Shown here in pieces: positions 47,724 through 57,724 of a stretch of 64,000 nucleotides of DNA. Position numbers and translations under genes: made by a program. This DNA comes from Metallyticus violacea (lineage: Eukaryota > Arthropoda > Insecta > Mantodea > Metallyticidae): NCBI GenBank assembly GCA_030762175.1, contig CM060834.1, positions 34,167,501 through 34,231,500 on the forward strand. The letters run 5' to 3'. The notes beneath the pieces are model-generated. The model did no database searches. It had not been told where the DNA came from and saw only the letters and a program-made list of their open reading frames with translations. The stretch's first letter is position 1. Every line of letters begins with the position of its first letter.

Positions 47724-48089
47724 CCTGTGCACACATCTTTTGTTGCAAAGGAAGCTGTGAAGAAATGTGGCTTCAAGAATATTGACCATTCTACATTCCA
47801 TTCTACAGCCCAGATCTAGCTTTCAGTGACTATTTCCTCTTTTCAAAACTGAAGAAGGACCTTCGAGGAAGGATATTTAAGTGTGACGAAGAAATGATGG
47901 GTGCTGTTTATGCCCATGTTGCAGACAAGACTCTTCTGAATATTTTTGGAGGGGGGGATGAAATGTTAATTTAAAAATGTGATAAGTGTATGCAATAAAG
48001 GGTACCTATATTGAAAAGTGAATTAAAGTTTTTGTCTTTATCATACTTAGAAAATGGTTAGACCGGAAATTTATGGATCTACCTTCGTA

Positions 48090-48745
48090 TCGCTTTGTCT
48101 AAAGAGTATCACACTACCACAAGATACCCGGTAACTTTCCAGCTTTGCCAATGTTACTTTCGTACAGCAAAGTTGGAGCAGAATCTACGATACAAAATTG
48201 AAAACATTTCACTCAAAATTTAAGTAGACATTTTAAAATTTCGCGAATGCAACTCGTAATGTTCGAAACTCATGGAAAGCTTCCATAGAATGCTTTGACA
48301 CTTGTTCTGTTGGAATTCGAGAGAAAACTCTTGGTATGCCAGTAGCTGCGCTATGGTGGTGCAAAAGAAGCTTTTGCTGAGAACATCTGGTGTGTATGAC
48401 ATGTATTATTAACGTGAATCTTAACACGGCTAAGTGGAGTCCAGGTTTATGCTTTACTGTGGCTAAGGGGCGGTTTTAGTGAAGCAGAGAAAGTTATCGC
48501 AAGCATACAACATATTGAAATTTCTTGTTGTGTTCATGTAGGAGTAGGAATCTGCTACTAGCGCATTAAAGGATTCCCAAAGGATTCTTAGCATACAAAT
48601 GGCACAAGTGCTGCGCTCAATGAACACAAATTCAGTGCTGTTGTGTGGATTTGCTTCCTGAGTGAAGTTTTCTCTCAAGTTCTTACGCAAATTAAGAACG
48701 GGAGTAGCAGGTAATGTTAGTGACTGCAAAAAGTTTACGAGCGTT
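48090..48745. other. Unassigned DNA
   Basis: No gene recognised. Short minus-strand open frames of 60-88 codons have no known motif. Confidence 0.45.
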
Positions 48746-49545
48746 TATCACAAGTAGTATAACTGGAGGTCTGAGAATGCCGAATGTAGTGAGTGAATGT
48801 ATCTGGATAATTCAGACCTTCCAGTGATATTTATTAGATTATTTCATAAATAAAATTAAATGATTCCAATTTATTTGGCTTACCAAATTCTAATAATTGT
48901 ATATTTGTATTACAAATACTTAATCTTTTCAAACAATCTTGCAACAGACGAATGTCGATTGTCGGTAATGCCAACAGAGAAGAGCAAATACAGGTTTAGT
49001 AGTATTTCATGAATAGAATAAAAATATAAGTAATATATATACATTTTCGCACAAAATGTATAAAATGTTGTACTTAATTCAGAAACCGTAATTCAGTACC
49101 TATTCAGAAACCGTGAGACTGAAATAGACTAAAGTCGACTATTATAATCGCTACCGTTCGATTCATTAATACCAACGGAGAGAAACCAAACAGAAATAAC
49201 ATTTTATTATATTGACCACGTGTTTATTAAAATTTATGATTGCTTAGATCTAATTTACAAAATAATTTCAGACTGTTTGGCTGAATTGTTTTTGCAATCA
49301 ATACACTTTTACCGCCTACTACAAAAATGGCAGTGATACGTGCTCAGGAATTATAGTGGGGGTGTAGAGTTGGTTACACTGATTAGAAGATAAATGTACT
49401 TCGCACGGTAAAAGGATTTTGTAATACTTTGGGATAATTTCACTGAGATATTGGGCTATGATTGGTAAAAATTCAGTTTTTGTTTCTGTTTATTAATTTC
49501 ATTGGTCGATTTTATGATTAGGTCACATAAGTTAAATAGTCAATA
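48746..49545 (+). repeat. Unidentified ~0.8-kb interspersed repeat, copy 1
   Basis: Aligns along its length, in inverse orientation, with 60795-61645. Shared landmarks include GGTCTGAGA near 48771, TGTCGATTGTC...GTAATGC near 48953, a GCAAATACGGATTTGG-type segment, CGACT(A)TTATAATCGCTACCGTTCGA near 49136-49162, CACGTGTTTATTAAAATTTA near 49217, AATAATTTCAGACTGTTTGGCTGAAT near 49261, CAGTGATACGTGCTCAGGAATTATA near 49331 and GTAGAGTTGG near 49365. There is no coding frame, no tRNA head and no obvious terminal repeat. It could be a non-autonomous DNA element, a solo LTR or a LINE/SINE fragment. Confidence 0.8.
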
Positions 49546-49549
49546 TAAT

Positions 49550-49752
49550 TATTACAGATAGTTAAAAATAATTATTGTTACCTTTTTTCAAACATTAACA
49601 GACTCAAATTACAATGAACTGCATAAGGTGGTGTATTTAATAAGACCCATTGATCAGTAACAAACAAAGACAATAAACTATATCATATAGACATATATTA
49701 ATAAAAATGTAATTTGTTTAAAAATCTGTATCGTTTTAAACCATTCTATTTT

Positions 49753-49810
<58 letters not shown>

Positions 49811-50255
49811 GTAATTAATCATATATTTGAATTAAAGTAATATTTAAATCGAATATTAAAAAAAGACATCTCCAATAATCAAACAACTTAAATTATATAT
49901 TTTATTCGCTAATTCCGAAATATTACGCTCTTTTACGTGTTAACTGATTACGGCTTTGCTAAAGTACATTTTATTTGTATTTTATTTAGTCTCATTTTGA
50001 TTTTAAATTACAATATTGGCAGCGTTTAGCTTCCAGCTGAAATAATGTAGCCTAGTGTAATTTCTCACGTAAACCTACACAAAAAGTAAACAATTAATAT
50101 TTAAAATTTCTTTTATAGTTAACAAAGTGTAAAGCAGTTCTAATGCTGTGCTCTCGATATTATGACAGTAAGCTTCATTTAGACCCAATAAACAAAAGAG
50201 TGTGAATTACGCTGAGAATTTCCCCCAAAACAACAGAACAGAAGTATTTTCCAGC
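49550..50255. other. AT-rich DNA with a long TA/CA microsatellite
   Basis: Contains the TA run at 49755-49810. No gene recognised. Confidence 0.5.
49755..49810. repeat. (TA)n(CA)n compound microsatellite
   Basis: About 23 TA units followed by a short ACACACACA run. Confidence 0.95.
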
Positions 50256-50259
50256 TCTT

Positions 50260-50880
50260 CTTTTGTTTATTGCTGCGTTTATACAAAGACCGTGCCGCGT
50301 GCAGCAGCTGTATTAATCCGAACTATGAACACACTCCTGAACGAAGAATTGCAGTAAAAACGAATAATGGCAAGAGCATGTCTATTAACGCGCTAAATTT
50401 AGGAGCATTACAACATTTAGGAATATGTAATTAACAGTTATTACCGCTCTGAACAACAGCTCTAAGCCCCCTGAAGTGTTTGCTGTTTGCTTGTTTTAAT
50501 ATGCGCTTCATCCGCTAAAATAATCTACATGCGATAAAATGAAAACCTCATCCTCGGCTCGTTATAGGAAATCGATTGGTTTGATAGCTATCGCTTCCTG
50601 TCAGTCGAGATGAGCATTTTAATAAGCATTCTGTGTTACTCATGCATACGTCAGAGAAATGAAGGCATCCCAGTTAAACAAATAATTAAATGCATTTTGT
50701 GCTAATTGAATCATCTACAGAGACAGGCAACATTCAAGGGAATGTGTCCACTATCGCTAACAGCAATTCCGGCGCATTTTTCATATCTCTACGCCTTAAT
50801 TAGGGGAGGCAATTTAATAGCTGCATTATTTCTGTAAAGATTAGCAAATTAGACAGGGTGTCCAGTAATCGTTTACTGTC
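50260..50880. other. Motif-rich unique block, candidate enhancer-like element
   Basis: Unique, non-coding, moderate GC content. It is dense in homeodomain-like cores (AATAATTAAATGCATTTTG, GTGCTAATTGAATCA, CCTTAATTAGGGG) together with words such as AATCGATTGGTTTGATAGC and CTATCGCTAACAGC. The long, low-degeneration appearance between decayed transposons suggests constraint. Inference only. Confidence 0.3.
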
Positions 50881-50920
50881 ATCTAGAATCGGCGTCAGGT
50901 AGGTAAAGCGCTCTTTCAGT

Positions 50921-50922
<2 letters not shown>

Positions 50923-50953
<31 letters not shown>
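50923..50953. repeat. Poly-T tract
   Basis: About 31 consecutive T, followed by CCCCG. Confidence 0.85.
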
Positions 50954-51149
50954 CCCCGTTTTCATCAATAGTATCATTTGCTGTTTAAGTGATTTTTACA
51001 AAACTAACTGCAAATTCGGAAGTATAACTGAAGTACAGAGCATTCATTTGGATGCTTGCCCGACTTAACAGGTATTTGCCTGCCCTGTTTCTCACCGGTT
51101 CTATTACCCTTCCAGGTTACCACCTCACCGGTGTCGGCTTATCAGTTGA

Positions 51150-51900
51150 CGCGAAGTCTTTATGCTGTACAGAAGTTGAACGTTGTGAGACCACGTGTTT
51201 TAGTGTTATGGTGTATTACTACTATTATAACACCAAAAAGTCCGTATACTTTAGCACACAGAATCCTCATGAATGATTCCTATGCCACAACAAACTCGTG
51301 TAGAGAAGTGAGAAGGCGATTTACAGACAGATTCGCTGCAGTTCGTGCCCCTCATAGAGAAACGGTTCGTAAACTTGTGAATTGATTTAGGAAAACGGGA
51401 TCTGTTCTTGATAAGTTACAGAATTATAGGACCTGTATTTTTTGAAGATACAGTAAATGGGCCGTGATACAGGATAACACAATCACATCATTCCTGGAAG
51501 AGCTGTGTGACATTGAATGAACATAGCCATATTTTCAATAGGATTCCGCTACAGCGTATACAACTGATTTCTCTTTAAAATTAATTTAGGAAAAATTTGA
51601 AGATAGAGTCATCAGTAGGGGAATTATGGCCAGAGCGATCTACAGTTCTTGCCGTATGAGATTTCTACGAATGGGGGACCTTAAATAAAAAATAAAATGT
51701 ATCGGAATAACCCGCATACGTTGGATCAGCTGAAAGACAATATAAGAACAAAAATTGTTGCAATTTTAGAAGTAGAATTAATGAGTGTTAATGCAAATTT
51801 ACTTAAAAGCATGAGAAATGTGTTGCGGTACAAGGACATCATTTCCAACTTCTTCTATGACGAAGGTGTAAGTTACGAGAAATCTATATAATAGATTTGA
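51150..51900 (+). pseudogene. Decayed Tc1-like transposase with DUF4817-like N-terminus (copy 2)
   Basis: The helix-turn-helix region reads NSCREVRRRFTDRFAAVRAP then RETVRKLVN, a stop, and FRKTGSVLDK (51286-51410), the typical DUF4817-type start. The next readable block, FQ-stop-DSATAYTTDFSLKLI (about 51531-51585), is the catalytic FQQDGATAHT box with its aspartate kept. EKFEDRVISRG follows, and a frameshifted C-terminus reads MYRNNPHTLDQLKDNIRTKI (51697-51756). The linker between about 51420 and 51530 is shortened, so part of the catalytic domain is deleted. Same architecture as 11.28-12.1 kb. Confidence 0.85.
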
Positions 51901-51904
51901 ATAT

Positions 51905-53161
51905 AAGGGGCTATGAATATTCAACTCCGCCGGCAAACAGCATGCTTCTCAGTGCTGAGCAAATCCCCGTTAAGCCGGCCACGAGTCTAAACGAGGGCTC
52001 TGTAGATGCAGTATGCTAGAAGCTGTTCCAATACTGTTTAATCTCCGTCCCACTATATTGTCAATTATGGTACATATGTGTTGCCTGTAACATTTCAGAA
52101 TTTGCATTTTTCGTTCGAAAAATGTTTTAATTTACAATTACGGTAATATAATAAAAAAAACTTAAAATTTTGAACAGGCCTGTACGATGCATAGTTATTG
52201 AAGTATTCGTTGTTAATTCGTCTTGGATTTTCGCTACTCGGTAGTAAATTAAATGCAAGCTAAGAAAAGAGGGCGCTGTAATGCACTTTCAAGATACATA
52301 TATGTAAACAAAACAGACCTGCAGTCTTGCATTGCGATAGCATTTAGATAATATGTATTTAGCGTGTGCCTTTGTTCGTTTGTGCTTAAGATATCATAGG
52401 AAACAGTATAATTCGTTTCTCTGTACATAAAGACGCAGTGTTGAGTGGTCAAAGTTGGAAAATTATGTAACGAATACAAATTTAAAAAAATACTTTATCT
52501 TGAGTATAGAGTAAGGGTTGAGTTCTTAAAAATTAAGAATGCTCGCTAATACCTGTTCTGATTTGTCAAGTCCCAATACGCACACACCCACTTAGTTTGG
52601 CAACGGGGCTACGTGCAGGAATTGACTGATCTTCATATACTATGAATTTTTATATCTATTATAGAGATAAATCCAGTAGAGAACAACTCTTATTTTTGTT
52701 TCTCAAACTTAATCAAAAATTTAAAATAAATTAATGCCCTTGATATACGAAGCTACTTTGTAATAGAAATACTGTTTACCAAATAAAGTAACCTTTTTTC
52801 ACTTTTTATTCACTCATTACGTAGCTTACAAATCCTTGATAGCAGTCAAAAGTTATTTATATCAATGCAACCATTTAATGTAATCCATTTATGAATTTCC
52901 CAAAGCCAGTAGTTTCAGTTATATCTAAAAAAATTTATACATTTTGAACATTCGTTTCGAAAATCCGAATATTTAATGTTTCCTTTGTTAGACATTTGAA
53001 AAGCGGCTCCAGATGATGCAATTATATTTTTAATACATAAATACTTTGTTTGATTCTTTATTAACATGTAATTAAATTGCAGGAATGTATTTACTCTGAA
53101 GGAAAATAAATGTTAAGTTGAAAATGTATTTGTTTCCTTTTAATTTTCCCAATATGAATAT

Positions 53162-53206
<45 letters not shown>

Positions 53207-53660
53207 GTTGACAAAATATCTTCGTTTTCTAGAAAGCACCCGATCCATAAGTAACCGTCTTTCCTTCTCCTTTTTCACCTTCTCTACAGCTAATTGATAC
53301 AAGAGAGGTTTCCTCACATGTTAGTTTACTTCTCTGCCTAATTTAGCACAAGCGAACACATATTCCTTTCTATGATAACGTTAACTAAAGCTACATTAAT
53401 TATTTTATTAATCAGGTTCTTTATTTACTCTTCACTCCCTCTACATATCATTATGAAAAAAGGTGAAACAAAAATTTGTTTTTTTTTTTCGTAAATAATA
53501 TCTCTTTAATCGCGTAATATGAAGAATTGACCACATTTGTGTTTTGCCTAAAGTATATCTCTTCAAAATTTCATCATTAGTAAGCCTCTGATATATTGGC
53601 AAGATTTTTATAACATGGATATTTCCATAATAATGTCATTGTGAGTACGTATTGGGCTCC
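51905..53660. other. Unassigned AT-rich DNA
   Basis: No gene recognised. It contains an AAT microsatellite at 53163-53204. Confidence 0.5.
53163..53204. repeat. (AAT)n microsatellite
   Basis: About 14 AAT units. Confidence 0.95.
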
Positions 53661-53672
53661 GTTTAGCGATAA

Positions 53673-53970
53673 TCGGCCCTGGTGATGTAGTGGTAACCAT
53701 GTTTGCCTTCTAAACCCAAGGTCGCGGGTTCAAAACCGGCCAGGGTCGATGAATATTTTCGGGCGTAAAAATCTTAAGTACGGCTTCCTTCAGAAGAGAA
53801 GTAAAGCCGTAAGCCCCATGTCGTAGATTTACGGCATGAAAAAAAAAAAGCTCAAAACTGAAAGAAGAGGCCTCTGAGCAAAACTTGGCCGTTTCACGCC
53901 CTGAATAGTATGGGACGCTGATGACCTGAGATGTTAAAAAACGTCCATAAATAAATCAAATCAACAACCA
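53673..53970 (+). mobile_element. tRNA-derived SINE, family A, full length
   Basis: Head GGCCCTGGTGATGTAGTGGT (53675-53694) with a good box-A-like segment, and box B GGGTTCAAAACC (about 53726-53737, mutated from GGGTTCGAACC). The body runs from CTTAAGTACGGCTTCCTTC to GATGACCTGAGATGTTAAAA, ending CATAAATAAATCAAATCAACAACC. The 11-bp duplication TTTAGCGATAA flanks it exactly (53662-53672 and 53971-53981). An A run has expanded inside the body near 53842. Confidence 0.95.
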
Positions 53971-53984
53971 TTTAGCGATAACTC

Positions 53985-56900
53985 TATTAGAAAAACACGA
54001 TGTTTCCCCCCTTGGAAATTTATTATGTTGTAGTTTATGAATATACTGAATATCAGGGATTGACAAATATTTCAGATTTCTAATGATTTCCACCTGGATT
54101 ATTGTGTTTTATAGCTTTTATGTAAACATTTGTGAGTTTAAATTGCTTTTTGTTTCCCTGATTCGTAATTTAAAACAATATCCTGTTGCAGCCCTATCCC
54201 CATACACTGCTACATCTTCAAAGTGCTTATGAGTTTTACCTCCCTGAGCTGAGATCACAGTTGTCTATTTCAAATTACACATCTTGAATCATCTCTGCCA
54301 CGTAGCAACTACTGCTGTAATCCTTGCTAAAAAGTTAACCAAACTACCCATGCTATAAAGGTATACGTTTATCTACACTCACGTTTTGTTTTGCTCATTT
54401 GTGGAGAGTGTATTGTACATGGAAGAACTCATAACTGGCCTCCCAATTCTCCAAAAACAGCTGGTACACCACGCCCTTTACCTAACCGTAAACATGTATT
54501 GACTAATGTAGGCATTGTAGATTTAGGTGTATTTATTCTATTGCTTGCATATGCTTCACCGTACAATGCATTGTATTTTACAATTAATTTAAAAACAAAC
54601 CCAAAGTGTTAATTAATGTGGCATCCAATTTATTATCGCTACTTTTAAAAATATTTTGCCAGAAACATGAGTGTACTAATGAGAAACCAAAAGAAAATTC
54701 CCAAATATTTATTTCATTACTAGTGAAAGTTGATAAAATTGTATGCCTTGTGCGGCCGGATGATGTGAATTAATTCGTGTTAATCCGTTGATTAATTATT
54801 AGCCCCAGATTTGGGCACCAATTTGCCGCAGTTTTAAAATAGTATATCTCTAGGAACTGGAGTTTCGTGACTCGTATGAAGGGCAAGGTATCAACACATT
54901 ACACATAAACTTGTAGAGTTGCACTTGGCACTATTTATTAACTGCATATTTAATGTACTTCCCAACTGTCCGTAGTGTCTTGAGGACTGTTTTAAGTGTT
55001 CTTTATTCCGCTTTTGCACGGTTTGAAACTAAGATATTTCCAACTCACCGCTCGCATATCTGAATGCCTAGCAAGTGCTCGCGATCTCATTTGCTACACT
55101 GACGTTCGTGAATCTCCCTTTCTAACACATTGGCTGACTCATTCCGTCACGTTAAAATCTGCTAATTTCTATCACTATAAGATTGTTCGGTCGTTACGTT
55201 ACATACTCTTTTGTATTATGACTCTTCGATAGATTTTCGAATGCAAGACGTTTTTTGGTCAATGCACAGCTTGGGGCTACTCCCGTCATCTCTTACTTGA
55301 CGCGATTCCATAACTCTGTTTCCGATATCCACAAAGTTCCTCGGGTCGGTTTATGACTTATGTTACATCTGCACTTTTGACAAAAGGCTTATCTGTTCAA
55401 AGTGATTCTTTTCTGTCTTTATGACGATCTGTTTCCTCCTCTCGTTCAGTCCTAAAGGGCGGCGAATAACCCTGGTTACAATACAACAATAAATGTATGC
55501 CTGGTTTCCTTACCTTAATAAAAGTATATAATAACAATTCCCTCAAGGGTTCTTATACCAGTGTATCCCGTCAAAACAAGAAAATGAACACTGTGATCTT
55601 AACAGGTTCAATATATACATGGGACTCTACTCGTGAAATATCAAATGTAATCACATCTCCAGTTTAATGAACTTTAGCTTTGAGTTTCGGTTTCACTTGT
55701 TAATGGACCTGATATTCGTGAACTGTGTGAAGCAGTGAAACGAAGACTTTCTTAATTTGAATCTGGTGGTTACGGAGCTAATGTAGTTATGTCAAAATTT
55801 ACTTAATTTCCGAAATTATCTTTTCTCCGTGTTTTCTCTACGCCATGATAACATTTTCATGCTTGAATCTTTAGTTTATTAGCAACTTCTTTAAATTGGT
55901 TCGTCATTATAGCACACCCCTTTCTTTAATAAAACTCTAACCTAATTGGCAAAAAGCGTCAACAAATATATTATACGTGTTTACCATACTTCTTATCCTA
56001 TGCTTACATATAAACATATCAAACTTCTTTACATGCCTCTTTACAAAAATATAAGGTTAGGTTTCCATGGTAGTATACCGTATAAATGAAGTGTTGAGCT
56101 TACCTGGAATAACACGAAAGCTAATAAAAATAGTACTAGAAGATGGTATTACTCGGTTAGAAACTGTTCAAAAAAGTATATTTACTTTTAGAGCTGAAAT
56201 CGAAGGAAGATGGGGAAATTGCTGCGTTCTGTGCTTACATTACGGTTGTTCCAACAGTAAGAAATACATCAGAAATGGAAAGGGGGGATAACATGACCAC
56301 GTTGAAATATAGTGACGTCAGAAAACAAAAGACAGACTCATCAATGCTAACAATGAAACGATCGAAAAAATGCAATTAGTAATCAAACTCATATACAACA
56401 TACACTAACCTCAAGCAAATCTTAGAAACCGGAGGACTAGTGGTTTACTGCGGCTTGCTACGGCCTCACGGCCTCCACTCCTCCCATTCGCAAAAAATAG
56501 GTGAGAATATGTTGCTATTTCGTAAAAGTTTATAACAGTTGGGTTGGCAACTCATGTTCCTAAACATTGATCTGAATGCTACACAAGGTATATTGCATTT
56601 AAAGAAAAAACAAAGTATGCTGAAGATGTCTTGACTGTCCCAAAGTCTCAATTGCAACTCCGCAGCATTGTTAAGGGACGAAGTGGTTAGAGATAGCCAG
56701 TAACTGCATTTAAAAAGCTTAAACAATCTCTTAGAGATTATTTACGAAGTATGTAAGATAATAGGATCAGAATACCTTCAAGGAACACAAACTATAGTTG
56801 ATATTTTTTCTTCGTGGGCGGAGTTAACATGTCTCGACAAGTCTATCTCATTCAAATAACGAAACTTAGGGAGTGAACAATAGACTCTGCAGGTAAGATG

Positions 56901-57455
56901 TTTACCATTGTAACTGTTATATACAATAGCGCAGTATGTTCACCTCTCCACTTCCTCTAAGCGTGTTTACGTGTATGTGATGACCGCCACCATTTTATCA
57001 GTTCGCACAAGTCAGAGGTCATTAAGAAAAAATCTGCTGTAGATATCTAGAGTTTGTGGATAACTAGAGCAGTTATTAAAGCCAAGGTTGAATACTGTGA
57101 TAAGAAGAAACTAAAGCTATTGTAATGGATATTCTTTGCCTCCATCATTGCATTTTACCTACAATATCCATGCTGCTTTATTAGTTTATTTATATTTCTG
57201 TAACAGAAATTGGAAAAGTATATGGTGCATTAATATTACTCTACAAATATATTTGTTTTAATATTTAAAACTAATTAATTCTGAAATGTAAATTTGAAGC
57301 TATAAACACTCTAACCAGAATATTGACTGTTCCATTTTAACTCAGATAAATGTTAAACTGCAGTTACGGGATTAGATACTTGAGTAATGCTTCTAAATAT
57401 GTCTACCTCTTAAATAAGAATTAATTCTCCCTTTTCAAAGTATTATTACGCTAAG
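53985..57455. other. Unassigned DNA
   Basis: No recognised gene, SINE or transposon. Open frames of 73-86 codons (54391, 54996, 56067 plus; 56466 minus) show no known motif. Confidence 0.45.
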
Positions 57456-57459
57456 ACCA

Positions 57460-57720
57460 GCGTTTAAACAGAAGATGATAATGTCCCAATTAAAGCAGCC
57501 TTCTGCAAAGTGGAGCCGAGGATCTGTTTCAATCCGCAACGGTGTGGACACAGTGGTTGTTCCGTATTATAGGCGCTTTGTCGACGGAAAAATTGGTCAG
57601 CGAATGTGCAATTAGCGCCCTTACATGGTTGCGTACACACATGTAATATGCAGATACAAATGCGTGTGAGGTCATTACAGGGGTGTCCATCCAGCACTTA
57701 TATGCTATTTCCTACAGAGT
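57460..57720. other. GC-elevated unique block, candidate conserved element
   Basis: Non-coding block of moderate GC content in AT-rich surroundings, with words such as GCAATTAGCGCCCTTACATG, ATGCAGATACAAATGCG and GTGAGGTCATTACAGG. The 77-codon minus-strand frame has no recognisable motif. Confidence 0.25.
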
Positions 57721-57724
57721 ATTG

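Larger units (their letters stand above)
46891..47972 (+). pseudogene. mariner transposase pseudogene with internal duplications
   Basis: Starts MEYRA at 46891, then a one-base deletion shifts the frame to IKFFTKEGLTPNSD. Further blocks are GRESTEDDEPAGLP (about 47024-47065), the HTH linker STPEN-like FTPENIALVEGGIMGDRRLK, IIHEHLNMNKVSA (about 47187-47222) and RDETMVLYYDPLSKRESMEW, the first catalytic-aspartate box (GDE changed to RDE). That box is duplicated in frame. The C-terminal part reads SPDLAFSDYFLFSKLKKDLR (about 47808-47866, third-aspartate box) and CDEEMMGAV. Stops and frameshifts are present, so it is inactive. Confidence 0.9.
46707..48087 (+). mobile_element. mariner element with near-perfect TIRs and TA flanks
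   Basis: The left TIR starts CGAAGGTATATCCATAAGTT (46707-46726). The right TIR, read inversely from 48087, starts CGAAGGTAGATCCATAAATT. They extend to the CCGG at 46731/48063 with two mismatches in 25 bases. TA dinucleotides flank both ends (46705-46706 and 48088-48089). Length is 1381 bp, or about 1253 bp without its two internal tandem duplications, the usual mariner size. The ends are much better kept than the coding part. Confidence 0.95.
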
